From: Duganella radicis
Lineage (GTDB): Bacteria > Pseudomonadota > Gammaproteobacteria > Burkholderiales > Burkholderiaceae_D
Length of the DNA: 64,000 nt
Direction: 5' to 3'
NCBI RefSeq assembly: GCF_009720825.1
Contig: NZ_WNKY01000023.1
Span: forward strand, 30,621-94,620
In this document: positions 1 through 8,169 of the stretch, piece by piece
Position numbering within the stretch: position 1 is the stretch's first letter
How the letters are laid out: each line of letters opens with the position of its first letter
Position numbers and translations under genes: made by a program
Notes under the pieces: model-generated
Databases searched by the model: none
What the model saw: only the letters and a program-made list of their open reading frames with translations
Told to the model about the DNA's origin: nothing

Positions 1-331
1 GTTCAAGGCGGCGCGCATCGATGGCGGTGGTTTCTGGCGCATCTTCCTGCAACTGATGCTGCCGATGTCGACGCCGGTGATCGTGGTGGCGGTGATCATG
101 CAGGTCACCGGCATCTGGAACGACTTCCTGCTGGGCCTTGTGTTTGCCGGCTCCGAGCATCTGCCGATGACGGTCCAGCTGAACAACATCATCAACACCA
201 CCACCGGCGAACGCCTGTACAACGTGAACATGGCGGCGACCATCCTGACGTCGGTCGTGCCGCTGGCGCTCTACTTTATTTCCGGCCGCTGGTTCGTGCG
301 CGGCATCGCTTCTGGCGCAGTGAAGGGTTAA
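1..331 (+). CDS. Sugar ABC transporter permease, MalG-type (3' part)
   Basis: The reading frame is open from the window edge, so only the C-terminal ~109 residues are present. They begin within the EAA loop (AARIDGGG, then LMLPM), the segment through which binding-protein-dependent permeases contact their ATPase. Two hydrophobic stretches follow, and the end GIASGAVKG is typical of MalG/UgpE-type carbohydrate permeases. The ATPase gene starts 3 nt downstream, so the two form one operon. The inner-membrane location and sugar import role follow from the family; the substrate cannot be told from this fragment. The start lies outside the window. Confidence 0.86.
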   Translation, partial: FKAARIDGGGFWRIFLQLMLPMSTPVIVVAVIMQVTGIWNDFLLGLVFAGSEHLPMTVQLNNIINTTTGERLYNVNMAATILTSVVPLALYFISGRWFVRGIASGAVKG

Positions 332-334
332 ATC

Positions 335-1420
335 ATGTCTAACGTAGCTATTCGTAATTTGCAGATCAAGCTGGGCGAGAACAAGGTGATCGAATCGCTC
401 AACCTCGACGTGAAAGCAGGGGAGTTCGTGGTGCTGCTAGGCCCTTCGGGCTGCGGCAAATCGACCCTGCTGCACAGCATTGCGGGCCTGATCGACACCA
501 GCGCCGGCCAGATCGAAATCGGCGGCAAGGACATGACCTGGGCCGATCCGAAAGACCGCGGCATCGCGCTGGTGTTCCAGTCCTATGCGCTGTATCCGAC
601 CATGAACGTGGAAGCGAATATGTCCTTCGGCCTGCGCATCAATGGCACGCCGAAAGCGGAAATCGCCCGCCGCGTCTCGCGCGCTTCGGACATGCTGCAA
701 CTCGGCCCGCTGTTGAAGCGCAAGCCGGCCAACCTGTCGGGCGGCCAGCGTCAGCGGGTGGCGATCGGCCGTGCCATCGTGCGCGAAGCGGACGTGATGC
801 TGTTCGACGAACCGCTGTCGAATCTCGACGCCAAGCTGCGCACCGAATTGCGTCGTGAATTGAAGCAGCTGCACAAGCAACTCGGCGCCACCATGATCTA
901 CGTGACCCACGACCAGGTGGAGGCGATGACGCTGGCGCAGCGCATGGCGGTGATGAAGGGCGGCGTGGTGCAGCAGTTCGATACGCCGGACGTCATCTAC
1001 AACACGCCGGCCAATCTGTTCGTGGCAACCTTCCTCGGTTCGCCGGGCATGAACCTGTTCAAGGGCGAGTTGGAGCAGCAGGGCGGCCGCGTCCTGTTCA
1101 AGAACGAGCACCTGTCGGTCGACGTGACCGGCTATCCATTCCAGGCGCCGCTCACCGGCAAGCACGCATGCGTGCTCGGCGTGCGGCCGGAAGATATCGA
1201 CGTCGGGCATGGCGACGGGGTCGGTCAGGCGGTGCGCGCATCGGTCTCGCTGATCGAGGCCATGGGCGCGCATCGCGTAGTGTGGCTGGACTTCCACGGC
1301 ACGCAGATTGCGGGCATCGTGCAGGACCAGCAGCTGATTGAAACCGAGAAGGAGATCAGCTTCTCGATCCGTAGCTATCGTATTTCCCTGTTTGACGGAG
1401 CCAGCGAACAGCGGCTCTGA
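335..1420 (+). CDS. Sugar ABC transporter ATP-binding protein (MalK/UgpC family)
   Basis: 361 residues, the usual length for MalK/UgpC/MsmK-type ATPases. Walker A is GPSGCGKST (residues 36-44), the ABC signature is LSGGQ (about 134-138) and Walker B is VMLFDEP (about 154-160), followed by the switch His in VTHD. Residues after about 235 form the extra TOBE-type regulatory domain of carbohydrate importers, with the family motif GVRPEDI. It should energise the permease encoded just upstream. The start is ATG, 3 nt after the permease stop. A perfect long hairpin begins 3 nt after its stop and may end the transcript. The sugar is unknown; the LacI-type site ahead of the next gene suggests an oligosaccharide. 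Confidence 0.93.
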   Translation: MSNVAIRNLQIKLGENKVIESLNLDVKAGEFVVLLGPSGCGKSTLLHSIAGLIDTSAGQIEIGGKDMTWADPKDRGIALVFQSYALYPTMNVEANMSFGLRINGTPKAEIARRVSRASDMLQLGPLLKRKPANLSGGQRQRVAIGRAIVREADVMLFDEPLSNLDAKLRTELRRELKQLHKQLGATMIYVTHDQVEAMTLAQRMAVMKGGVVQQFDTPDVIYNTPANLFVATFLGSPGMNLFKGELEQQGGRVLFKNEHLSVDVTGYPFQAPLTGKHACVLGVRPEDIDVGHGDGVGQAVRASVSLIEAMGAHRVVWLDFHGTQIAGIVQDQQLIETEKEISFSIRSYRISLFDGASEQRL

Positions 1421-1422
1421 AA

Positions 1423-1512
1423 TCCGGGGTCAGGTCCTCCATTTCTACACGATCTCAGCCGTAGTGAAACCTACGGCTGAGATCGTGTAGAAATGGAGGA
1501 CCTGACCCCGGA
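1423..1512. repeat. Perfect inverted repeat, 42-bp arms, GGGGTCAG-type end
   Basis: Left arm 1423-1464, 6-nt loop TGAAAC at 1465-1470, right arm 1471-1512, complementary without a mismatch by hand alignment. The outer ends read TCCGGGGTCAGGTCC. A second element with the same outer GGGGTCAG motif is at 52363-52498. The form resembles palindromic repeats mobilised by REP-associated tyrosine (Y1) transposases; that is inference, since no transposase is nearby. It may also act as transcription terminator for the ABC operon, although no T-tract follows. Confidence 0.85.
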
Positions 1513-1577
1513 GTTACCGTAGTTATCTAAACACCGGGTCTGCCACGGTATGGCCCGACGCATCCGTGCGTCTCGTG

Positions 1578-1593
1578 GTGGAAGCGGTTCCAC
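1578..1593. promoter_or_regulatory. LacI-family operator-like palindrome
   Basis: GTGGAAGCGGTTCCAC has complementary outer hexamers around a CG centre, the layout typical of LacI/GalR-family operators. It ends 27 bp before the receptor start, where a bound repressor would block transcription. A related site with the same CGGTTCCA half lies before the alpha-amylase at 59259-59274. The regulator is not identified; the LacI gene at 8138 is a candidate only. Confidence 0.6.
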
Positions 1594-1619
1594 TTAAAAA
1601 GAAGCGAGGAGATAGACGA

Positions 1620-4013
1620 ATGAAAAAAACGATACTGGCGCTCAGCATCGCGCAGATTGCGCTCACCACGGCGGCCTACGCGCAGCAGGCGGCCGGCGGC
1701 GACGTCGAGAAAATCATCATCACCGCCACCCGCCGCGATACGCTGGTGCAGGACACGCCGCTGGCGGTGACGGCCTACACCCAGGACACGCTGGCCAACA
1801 ATCAGGTCAAGGATCTGGCCACCATGACCGCCATGGTGCCCAGCCTGGTGGTCGAGCCGCACAGCGATTCGGGCGGCGTGCACGTGTACATGCGCGGCGT
1901 CGGCTCGGCCAATCACACGGAGCTGGGCGACCCGGCGGTGGCGTTCTATGTGGACGGCATCTACGTGCCGCGTCCACAGGGCGCGACGGCGCTGATGTAT
2001 GACCTGAATCACGTCGAGGTGGCGCGCGGCCCGCAAGGCACACTGAATGGCCGCAACTCGACCGCCGGTGCGGTCAACCTGGTATCCGGCGCGCCCAGCA
2101 CGCAGAAGGTGTTCGGCTCGGCCAGCGTGACGGTGGGCGACTATCATCGCCTGCAAACGCAAGCCATGATCAACATCCCGCTGAGCGACGACATCGCGTT
2201 GCGCATCGCCGCCATCAAGGACCAGCATGACGGCTACGTCGATTTCCGCAAGGGCTCCAACGTCATGCCGGGCGCGCAGAAGTACGGCGCCGGCAATCAG
2301 CAGGGCGCGCGCGCTTCGCTGCTGTGGAAGTTCACGCCGGACCTGAAGGCTACCTTCATCGCCGATTACTACGCCGATACCGGCGCCGGCAACATTTATC
2401 TGTCGGCCGAGCCGAAGCCGGGCCAGGATCTGCGCTCGGCGCTGATCGACACGCCGGGGACGCTAGATCAATCCATCATCACCGCCAAGACCAAGGTGCA
2501 ATGGCGCCCGGTGGAAGGCATCGAGGCGCAGTACCTCGGCGCCTGGAGCCGCCTGAAACGCAGCAACGCCAGCGATGCCGATGCCGGCTTCTATCCGGGC
2601 TTTAAAGCGGAGAACCGCACCGAGTGGGGCCAGTTCGACAGCGTGTCGAACGAGCTGCAACTGCGCTCGGATTCGGAAGCGCCATTGCAGTGGGTGGGCG
2701 GCCTGTTCTTCTTCCGCGAGAAGAACAAGATCCGCTTCGACATCGACCGCAGCCAGATTTCGGAAGCGATGCTGGCGCAGGATATCGCCAACGGCAGCGT
2801 GATCTTCGTGCAGCCGACCGTGGGCCAGTATGCCTCGGCCATGTCCTTCATCCAGGGCAATCGCCAGCTGCATTCCAGGGCGGCCTTCGCGCAGGCCAGC
2901 TATGAGCTGGACCCGGTGTGGAAGCTGACCGCCGGCGCGCGCTACACCAAGGACCACAAGTACGATATCGGCGGCCAGAACTGGGCCTGCCCGAATTGGC
3001 CGGACAACGCGCCGCGCGGCGCCACCCTGACGCCGAACCAGATCGCGCAGCTGGTGACACCCGGCACCGGCACCATCAACACCCACAACATCGGGCCGGG
3101 CGGCGTGGTGAATCAGGCCACTTGCGGCAATACCTATGGCGACAACACCGCCGATCTGGCTTACGGCCAGGCGACTTGGCTGGGCCGCGTGGAGTACAAG
3201 GTGTCGAAGGATATCCTGACCTTCGCCTCGGTGACCACCGGCTTCCACTCGCCGGCCATCGGCGACGGCGGCGCCACCACCAAGCCGGAAAAGCTGACCA
3301 GCTATGAGCTGGGCTTCAAGTCGGACCTGCTGGACCGCCAGCTGTCGCTGAACATCGATGCGTTCTGGATGAAGTACAAGGACAAGCTGGAATCGCAGGT
3401 GGTCAACAACACGCTGCAAAACTTCAACGCGGCCGGCGCCTCGGTGAAAGGTATCGAAACCGAGTGGGCATGGCGTCCGACCAGCGTCGATCGTTTCAGC
3501 GGCAACGCCACTTGGCTGAAAGCGCGCTATGACGATTTCCTGTCCTGCGACGTGGATGCGGCGCGCGCCAACGGCCAGTCTTGCGGCACCACCGCGCCGA
3601 CCGTCAACGTCGGCGGCAGCGTGCTGAAACACGCTCCGACCTTCGCCGCAACGCTGATGTATGAGCACGACTTCGACACCGGCAAGGGCCGCATCACGCC
3701 ACGCATTTCGGCGCACTACGAGACGGAATCGTTTATCGGCTCGGGCGCGTTTGCGAACGACGTGCCGGGCCATCCGGGCGTGAAGATGCAAGCGGCGTAC
3801 ACCACGCTGGATCTGAGTGTGCGCTACGAGCCGTTCGGCAAGGCTTACACGGCCGAGCTGTTTGTGAATAACGCCACCGACAAGGATGTGAAGTACGACG
3901 CCATCGAAGTCTGCACGCAAGTCGGCGCGCCATGCCAGCCGAAGCAGCAGATCTGGGCGGCGTACTACAACAACCCGCGCACCTTCGGCGCCCGCGTGTC
4001 GATGAAGTTTTAA
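1620..4013 (+). CDS. TonB-dependent outer-membrane receptor
   Basis: 797 residues from the ATG at 1620, chosen because GAGGAG lies about 8 nt upstream and because it gives a clean signal peptide (about residues 1-22, cut after AYA). A further in-frame start lies upstream but has no such site. After the signal come the TonB-box/plug region (IITATRR, then VYMRGVGS, VEVARGPQGTLNGRNSTAGAVN) and a long beta-barrel ending in aromatic KF, as expected for outer-membrane assembly. It imports a bulky ligand across the outer membrane using TonB energy. Placement behind a sugar ABC transporter and a LacI-type operator suggests an oligosaccharide rather than an iron complex, but this is inference. A terminator follows at 4042. 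Confidence 0.92.
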   Translation: MKKTILALSIAQIALTTAAYAQQAAGGDVEKIIITATRRDTLVQDTPLAVTAYTQDTLANNQVKDLATMTAMVPSLVVEPHSDSGGVHVYMRGVGSANHTELGDPAVAFYVDGIYVPRPQGATALMYDLNHVEVARGPQGTLNGRNSTAGAVNLVSGAPSTQKVFGSASVTVGDYHRLQTQAMINIPLSDDIALRIAAIKDQHDGYVDFRKGSNVMPGAQKYGAGNQQGARASLLWKFTPDLKATFIADYYADTGAGNIYLSAEPKPGQDLRSALIDTPGTLDQSIITAKTKVQWRPVEGIEAQYLGAWSRLKRSNASDADAGFYPGFKAENRTEWGQFDSVSNELQLRSDSEAPLQWVGGLFFFREKNKIRFDIDRSQISEAMLAQDIANGSVIFVQPTVGQYASAMSFIQGNRQLHSRAAFAQASYELDPVWKLTAGARYTKDHKYDIGGQNWACPNWPDNAPRGATLTPNQIAQLVTPGTGTINTHNIGPGGVVNQATCGNTYGDNTADLAYGQATWLGRVEYKVSKDILTFASVTTGFHSPAIGDGGATTKPEKLTSYELGFKSDLLDRQLSLNIDAFWMKYKDKLESQVVNNTLQNFNAAGASVKGIETEWAWRPTSVDRFSGNATWLKARYDDFLSCDVDAARANGQSCGTTAPTVNVGGSVLKHAPTFAATLMYEHDFDTGKGRITPRISAHYETESFIGSGAFANDVPGHPGVKMQAAYTTLDLSVRYEPFGKAYTAELFVNNATDKDVKYDAIEVCTQVGAPCQPKQQIWAAYYNNPRTFGARVSMKF

Positions 4014-4041
4014 AGCGTAGTAGTAAGGGGTAGTGGTCTTA

Positions 4042-4073
4042 GGCTGGCGGTTCCCTCCCGCCAGCCTTTTTTT
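4042..4073 (+). terminator. Rho-independent terminator of the receptor gene
   Basis: Nine-bp stem GGCTGGCGG / CCGCCAGCC (4042-4050 and 4058-4066) with a 7-nt loop, followed directly by seven T residues. It lies 29 nt after the receptor stop. Confidence 0.9.
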
Positions 4074-4131
4074 GTCAGGTGCCGCCCGGCACCGCCGCCA
4101 CGGGTTCGTCGTTCATGTACGTTCCTCGCAG

Positions 4132-4605
4132 TTACAGCAGGCCCGGATTGCGCTGCCAGATGGAGAAGCACAGCGCGCTGGCGAAACTGACCCAGGCGAT
4201 GTACGGCAGCAGCAGGGCTGCCGCCAGTGGGTCGATGCGCCCGAACAGCACGATGGTGGCGGCAATCAGCAGCCACAGCACGACGATGCAGGCGAACGCC
4301 GCCGCGCCCATGTGCCAGCCGAAGAACAGCCAGCTCCACAAGGCGTTGAGCGCGAGCTGCACCAGATACACCAGCAGCGCCGCGCTGCGGCCGGCGCGGG
4401 CCACGCGCCATGCGGCCACAGCCATCATCAGATACAGCACCGTCCAGGCCGGGCCGAACAGCCATGTCGGTGGCGCCCATGCGGGCTGATTCAGTTGAGA
4501 ATAGAAGGCCGGAGCCGTGGCCGAGCCGAGCCCGCCCAGCGTGGCAAAGGCGGCGGTCAGGGCGATCCAGCCGATCAGGGAAAGCAGATTGCGTGTCTTG
4601 GTCAT
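4132..4605 (-). CDS. TspO/MBR family tryptophan-rich sensory protein
   Basis: 157 residues with five hydrophobic segments, the standard size and topology of bacterial TspO. Family motifs are present: PAWAPPTWLFGPAWTVLYL in the loop after helix 1, and the Trp/Asn-rich ALNALWSWLFFG. Members bind porphyrins and related ligands in the cytoplasmic membrane and in some bacteria tune pigment or stress responses to light and oxygen. It is transcribed away from the PYP-like gene, and the two share a 120-bp upstream region. No porphyrin or carotenoid genes lie nearby. ATG start at 4605. Confidence 0.9.
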   Translation of the reverse strand: MTKTRNLLSLIGWIALTAAFATLGGLGSATAPAFYSQLNQPAWAPPTWLFGPAWTVLYLMMAVAAWRVARAGRSAALLVYLVQLALNALWSWLFFGWHMGAAAFACIVVLWLLIAATIVLFGRIDPLAAALLLPYIAWVSFASALCFSIWQRNPGLL

Positions 4606-4676
4606 GTCAATGGTGAGCGAACCAGGGCGGAATTAACCAACGTGCTAATATTACTACCGACGAATAAGAAATGCTA

Positions 4677-4705
4677 CTGATTGGTAGTTTGTGTTTTCTG
4701 ATTGG
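4677..4705. repeat. Direct repeat CTGATTGG x2, 21-bp period
   Basis: CTGATTGG occurs at 4677-4684 and again at 4698-4705, two helical turns apart, ending 20 bp before the PYP-like start codon. Same-face spacing fits a regulator binding two direct sites, but eight bases could recur by chance. Confidence 0.35.
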
Positions 4706-4725
4706 CAATTGTTGAAGGATGCGCT

Positions 4726-5109
4726 ATGCAAGTACAGATCGATTTCGAGCGGCCCGACCTGGCGGCGCTGCTGGCGGACATGGATGAACCAGCGTTGGAC
4801 GCGCTGCCGTTTGGCGTGATCGGCTTCGACGCCGAGGACCGGGTACGGCGCTACAACGCCTTTGAATCGCAGGCGGCCGGCCTGCGCCCGGAGCGCGTGC
4901 TGGAGCAGAATCTGTTCACGGTGGTGGCGCCATGCATGAACAACTTCATGGTGGCGCAGCGCTTCCTCGATGCGCGCGCCGACGGCACGCCGCTGGACGA
5001 CACCATCAACTACGTGCTGACCTTGCGCATGCGGCCGACCAAGGTCCGGCTGCGGCTGCTGTCGGCGCCGGCGGCGGCGCTGTCTTACGTGCTGGTGCAG
5101 CGTCTATGA
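4726..5109 (+). CDS. Photoactive yellow protein (PYP) homologue, single PAS domain
   Basis: 127 residues from the ATG at 4726 (AAGGA 7 nt upstream); Halorhodospira PYP is 125. Aligned from memory without gaps through the core: FGVIGFDAEDRVRRYNAFE matches the first PAS strands, LFTVVAPC matches FFKDVAPC around the chromophore cysteine, and MRPTKVRLRLL matches MTPTKVKVHMK. Residues equivalent to PYP Tyr42, Glu46 and Cys69 are Tyr43, Glu47 and Cys70. Thr50 is replaced by Ala51 and Arg52 by Leu53. PYPs bind p-coumarate through the cysteine and sense blue light. The gene overlaps the next (ATGA), a diguanylate cyclase, suggesting it is the light or ligand input of that enzyme. No tyrosine ammonia-lyase or coumarate ligase gene is in the window, so photoactivity is unproven. 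Confidence 0.82.
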   Translation: MQVQIDFERPDLAALLADMDEPALDALPFGVIGFDAEDRVRRYNAFESQAAGLRPERVLEQNLFTVVAPCMNNFMVAQRFLDARADGTPLDDTINYVLTLRMRPTKVRLRLLSAPAAALSYVLVQRL

Positions 5110-6410
5110 GCGCCGCCGTCGCCTATCCCGAGGTGGAGGAATACGAGGCGCTGCTGCAATTCCTGTACATGGCGCCGGTCGGCCTGGTGCAACTGGCCGC
5201 CGACGGCAGCATCCTGATGCTCAATCCGCTCTCGGCACAGTTAATGATGCCGCTCAGCCGCCACGGCGAGCTGACCAATCTGTTTGAGGCGCTGGCGCCG
5301 GTGGCGCCCGATCTGCGGCAGCTGTGCGCGGCCTATCCTGCGGACAGCGGCCAGATTTGCGACGCCACCCGGCTGTACCTGTACGGCGACCAGGCCGGCC
5401 ACGGCCCGCAAGTACTGTCGCTGAGCATGTTGAAGCTGGACGCCAACCGCCTGATGGCGGTGCTGAGCGACGTCACCGAGCAGGACCGGCGCGAGCGCCA
5501 GCTGCGCAACACCGACGCCTGGCTGCACGCCATCATGACCAATATCGCCGATTACGCGCTGGTCAGCCTGGACCAGCGCGGCCGCATCGCCGCATGGAAC
5601 GACAGCATAGGCCGCGTGACCGGCCATGGCCGGGAAGCGGTCGGGCAGCCGTATGCCTTGTTCTCTCCCGAGGAGGCAACCACGCCCATGCGGCAACTGG
5701 ACCGCCTGCGCGAAGCCGACGACAATGGCTGGTCGTTAGACGAAGGCATGCGCCGGCGCGCCGATGGCAGTCAGTTCTGGGCCAGCGCCATGATCGCGCC
5801 GCTGCCGGGACGTCTGGAAGGGGAGAGCGGCGAACCGGCCTACTGCATGATCATCCGTGATATTTCGGACAAGCGCGAGATCAGCCAGAGCCTGCGCCAG
5901 GCCGCCTACTGCGATCACCTGACCGGCCTGTCCAACCGGCGCGCTTTTTTCGAATCGGCCGAGCTGGAACTGGCGCGCAACAAGAAAGCGCCACGGCCGA
6001 TTTCCCTCATCATGCTGGACGCCGATCATTTCAAGGCGATCAACGACAGCTACGGCCATCCGGCTGGCGACGCCGTGCTATGCCGGCTGGCGGCCACCAT
6101 GCGCGCGGTGTGCCGGCAGGTGGACGTGCTGGCGCGTATCGGCGGCGAGGAATTCGCCGTCCTGCTGCCATCGGTGGGACTGGAAGACGCGCTGGCGGTG
6201 GCGGAGCGCTTGCGCGCGCAGGTGCAGCGCAACCCGGTGGTGTACCAGCGACAGCGCATTCCGTGTACGGTGAGCCTGGGGGTGGCGGTGATGGACGAAA
6301 GCACGACAGGCTTCGAGAGCCTGCTGGCGCGCGCCGACCAGGCTTTGTATCAGGCCAAGCGGCGCGGGCGCAATCAGGTGGCGCTCTGGCAGGCGGGAGG
6401 AGGGACGTAA
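5106..6410 (+). CDS. PAS-PAS-GGDEF diguanylate cyclase
   Basis: 434 residues; ATG at 5106 overlaps the PYP-like stop, so translation is coupled. Residues about 13-125 form a PAS-like sensor (YEALLQFLYMAPVGLVQL...GSILMLNP) that is paralogous to the N-terminus of the next protein. A second PAS domain covers about 138-258, ending in the usual IIRDISDKRE. The GGDEF domain has the active site GGEEF preceded by five residues and RQVD, an intact RxxD product-inhibition site. It should make cyclic di-GMP from two GTP in the cytoplasm. No membrane segment is seen. The longer upstream reading frame overlapping the PYP gene is not the start. Confidence 0.92.
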   Translation: MSAAVAYPEVEEYEALLQFLYMAPVGLVQLAADGSILMLNPLSAQLMMPLSRHGELTNLFEALAPVAPDLRQLCAAYPADSGQICDATRLYLYGDQAGHGPQVLSLSMLKLDANRLMAVLSDVTEQDRRERQLRNTDAWLHAIMTNIADYALVSLDQRGRIAAWNDSIGRVTGHGREAVGQPYALFSPEEATTPMRQLDRLREADDNGWSLDEGMRRRADGSQFWASAMIAPLPGRLEGESGEPAYCMIIRDISDKREISQSLRQAAYCDHLTGLSNRRAFFESAELELARNKKAPRPISLIMLDADHFKAINDSYGHPAGDAVLCRLAATMRAVCRQVDVLARIGGEEFAVLLPSVGLEDALAVAERLRAQVQRNPVVYQRQRIPCTVSLGVAVMDESTTGFESLLARADQALYQAKRRGRNQVALWQAGGGT

Positions 6411-6411
6411 C

Positions 6412-8169
6412 ATGCAGACGGACGGCGATGACGCGTATGAAACCTTGATGCAGTTCCTGTACCGCGCACCGGTGGCGCTGATGCAGCTGCGGCAGGATGG
6501 CGAGATCGAGATGCTGAATCCGATGGCGTCGCAGTTGCTCATGCCGCTGGCGCCGGACGGCGACCTGGCCAACCTGTTCAAGGTGCTGCAAGCGCACGCG
6601 CCGGATCTGGCGCAGCTGTGCGCCGGCTTCGCGCCGGAGCATGGCGTGATTTGCGAGAGCCGGCGTATCCTGCTGTCCGCCGGCGCCGACAAGGGACCGT
6701 CGGTGCTCTCGCTAGGCCTGCTGAAGGTGGACGGCCAGCGCCTGATGGCGGTGCTGCTCGATGTCACGCACGAAGTCCAGCGCGAACAGCGCGTGCTGGC
6801 GCGTCAGCTGGCCAGCGCCGCGCGGCTGGATCTGTTGACGCAATTGGCCAATCGCAGCCGCGCGCTGGAGCTGTTGCAGGACATGGCGCAGCGCGCGCCG
6901 CGGCCGGAGGGCGATCATTGCGCCGTTTTGTTCCTCAACCTGGACCGCTTCAAGCAAATCAACGACGCCTATGGCAACGAGGTCGGCGACCAGATCATGG
7001 TGCTGGTGGCGGAGCGCCTGCGCACCACGGTGCGCGCCAGCAGCCGCGCGCCGGGCCAGCCGCATGTCACCGAGATTGCCGCGCGCGTGGGCGGCGACGA
7101 GTTCGCGCTGCTGCTGGACGGCCTGCCGCAGCGCGACACCGCCGAGCGCATTGCCGCACGCCTGCTGGACCGTTTAAGCCCGCCGTTCCGCGTGGGCGCC
7201 CATGAACTGACCTGTACTTTCAGCATCGGCGTGGTGGTGCTGGAGGACGGGCCGCAGCAGGCCGACGATGTGCTGCGCGACGCCGCCATCGCCATGCGGG
7301 CGGCCAAGGCCGATGGCGGCAATCAGTTTGCCGTGTTCGCGCGCCACATGCGCGAGCGGGCCATCCTGCGCGGCGGCTTGCAGGCCGACCTGCGCAACGC
7401 CATCGAGCGCGGCGAGTTGTACACGGTGTACCAGCCGGTGGTGGGGCTGCTGGATGACGGCCGTATCGACCGCGCCGCCGGCGTGGAAGCGCTGGTGCGC
7501 TGGCGCCATCCGCTGCGCGGCGAGGTCGGGCCGTCGGAATTCATCGGCATCGCCGAGGACTGCGGCTTGATCGGCGCCATCGGCGAGCAGGTGCTGGCCA
7601 TGGCGTGCGCGGATTTCGCCCGCTGGCGGCGGCAACTGGGCGCGAACGCGCCGCGCCTGCTGGCGGTGAATCTGTCGCGCGCGCAGCTTAACCAGTCCGG
7701 ATTGTGTGAGCGGGTCAGCGCCATCATGGCTGCCAACGGCATGGAGCCGGGCAGCCTGCAACTGGAGATCACAGAGAGCCTGGCGGCGCAGGGCAGGGAT
7801 ATCCAGGATCAGCTTCTGGGCTTGAAAGCGCTGGGCGTGAAACTGGCGCTGGACGATTTCGGCACCGGCTATTCCTCGCTATCGAGCCTGCACCTGCTGC
7901 CGGTGGACACGGTCAAGATCGACCGCTCCTTCATCACGCTGGCGGCCACCAGCCGCCATCACGAAGTGCTGATCGAGGCCACAGTGAAGGTGGCGCGCAG
8001 CCTCGGGATGAACACCGTGGCGGAGGGCATTGAAACGCCGCAGCAGGCGGCCGTGGTGTCGGCGCAGGGGTGCGACAAAGGCCAGGGCTACCTGTACAGC
8101 CGTCCGCTCAGCGGCGCCGCCATCGAACAATGGCTTATTACTTCGGCGCCGCCACCGAGCCGCGCATAG
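6412..8169 (+). CDS. PAS-GGDEF-EAL cyclic-di-GMP turnover protein
   Basis: 585 residues. The N-terminal ~125 residues repeat the sensor of the upstream cyclase (YETLMQFLYRAPVALMQL). The GGDEF domain has intact GGDEF, but the RxxD inhibition site is replaced. The EAL domain carries EALVRW, NLSRAQL, LEITES, DDFGTGYSSL, KIDRSF, AEGIET and QGYLYSRPL, all catalytic motifs of an active phosphodiesterase. It could therefore make or degrade c-di-GMP; in such fusions the EAL activity usually dominates. The start is 1 nt after the cyclase stop. Its last 32 nt overlap the convergent LacI gene. Confidence 0.93.
   Translation: MQTDGDDAYETLMQFLYRAPVALMQLRQDGEIEMLNPMASQLLMPLAPDGDLANLFKVLQAHAPDLAQLCAGFAPEHGVICESRRILLSAGADKGPSVLSLGLLKVDGQRLMAVLLDVTHEVQREQRVLARQLASAARLDLLTQLANRSRALELLQDMAQRAPRPEGDHCAVLFLNLDRFKQINDAYGNEVGDQIMVLVAERLRTTVRASSRAPGQPHVTEIAARVGGDEFALLLDGLPQRDTAERIAARLLDRLSPPFRVGAHELTCTFSIGVVVLEDGPQQADDVLRDAAIAMRAAKADGGNQFAVFARHMRERAILRGGLQADLRNAIERGELYTVYQPVVGLLDDGRIDRAAGVEALVRWRHPLRGEVGPSEFIGIAEDCGLIGAIGEQVLAMACADFARWRRQLGANAPRLLAVNLSRAQLNQSGLCERVSAIMAANGMEPGSLQLEITESLAAQGRDIQDQLLGLKALGVKLALDDFGTGYSSLSSLHLLPVDTVKIDRSFITLAATSRHHEVLIEATVKVARSLGMNTVAEGIETPQQAAVVSAQGCDKGQGYLYSRPLSGAAIEQWLITSAPPPSRA

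Noticed and set aside
4932..5105. N-terminal extension of the GGDEF gene through the PYP-like gene
   Set aside because: The extension is a shadow frame of the PYP-like gene; ATG 5106 overlapping its stop is the normal coupled start.
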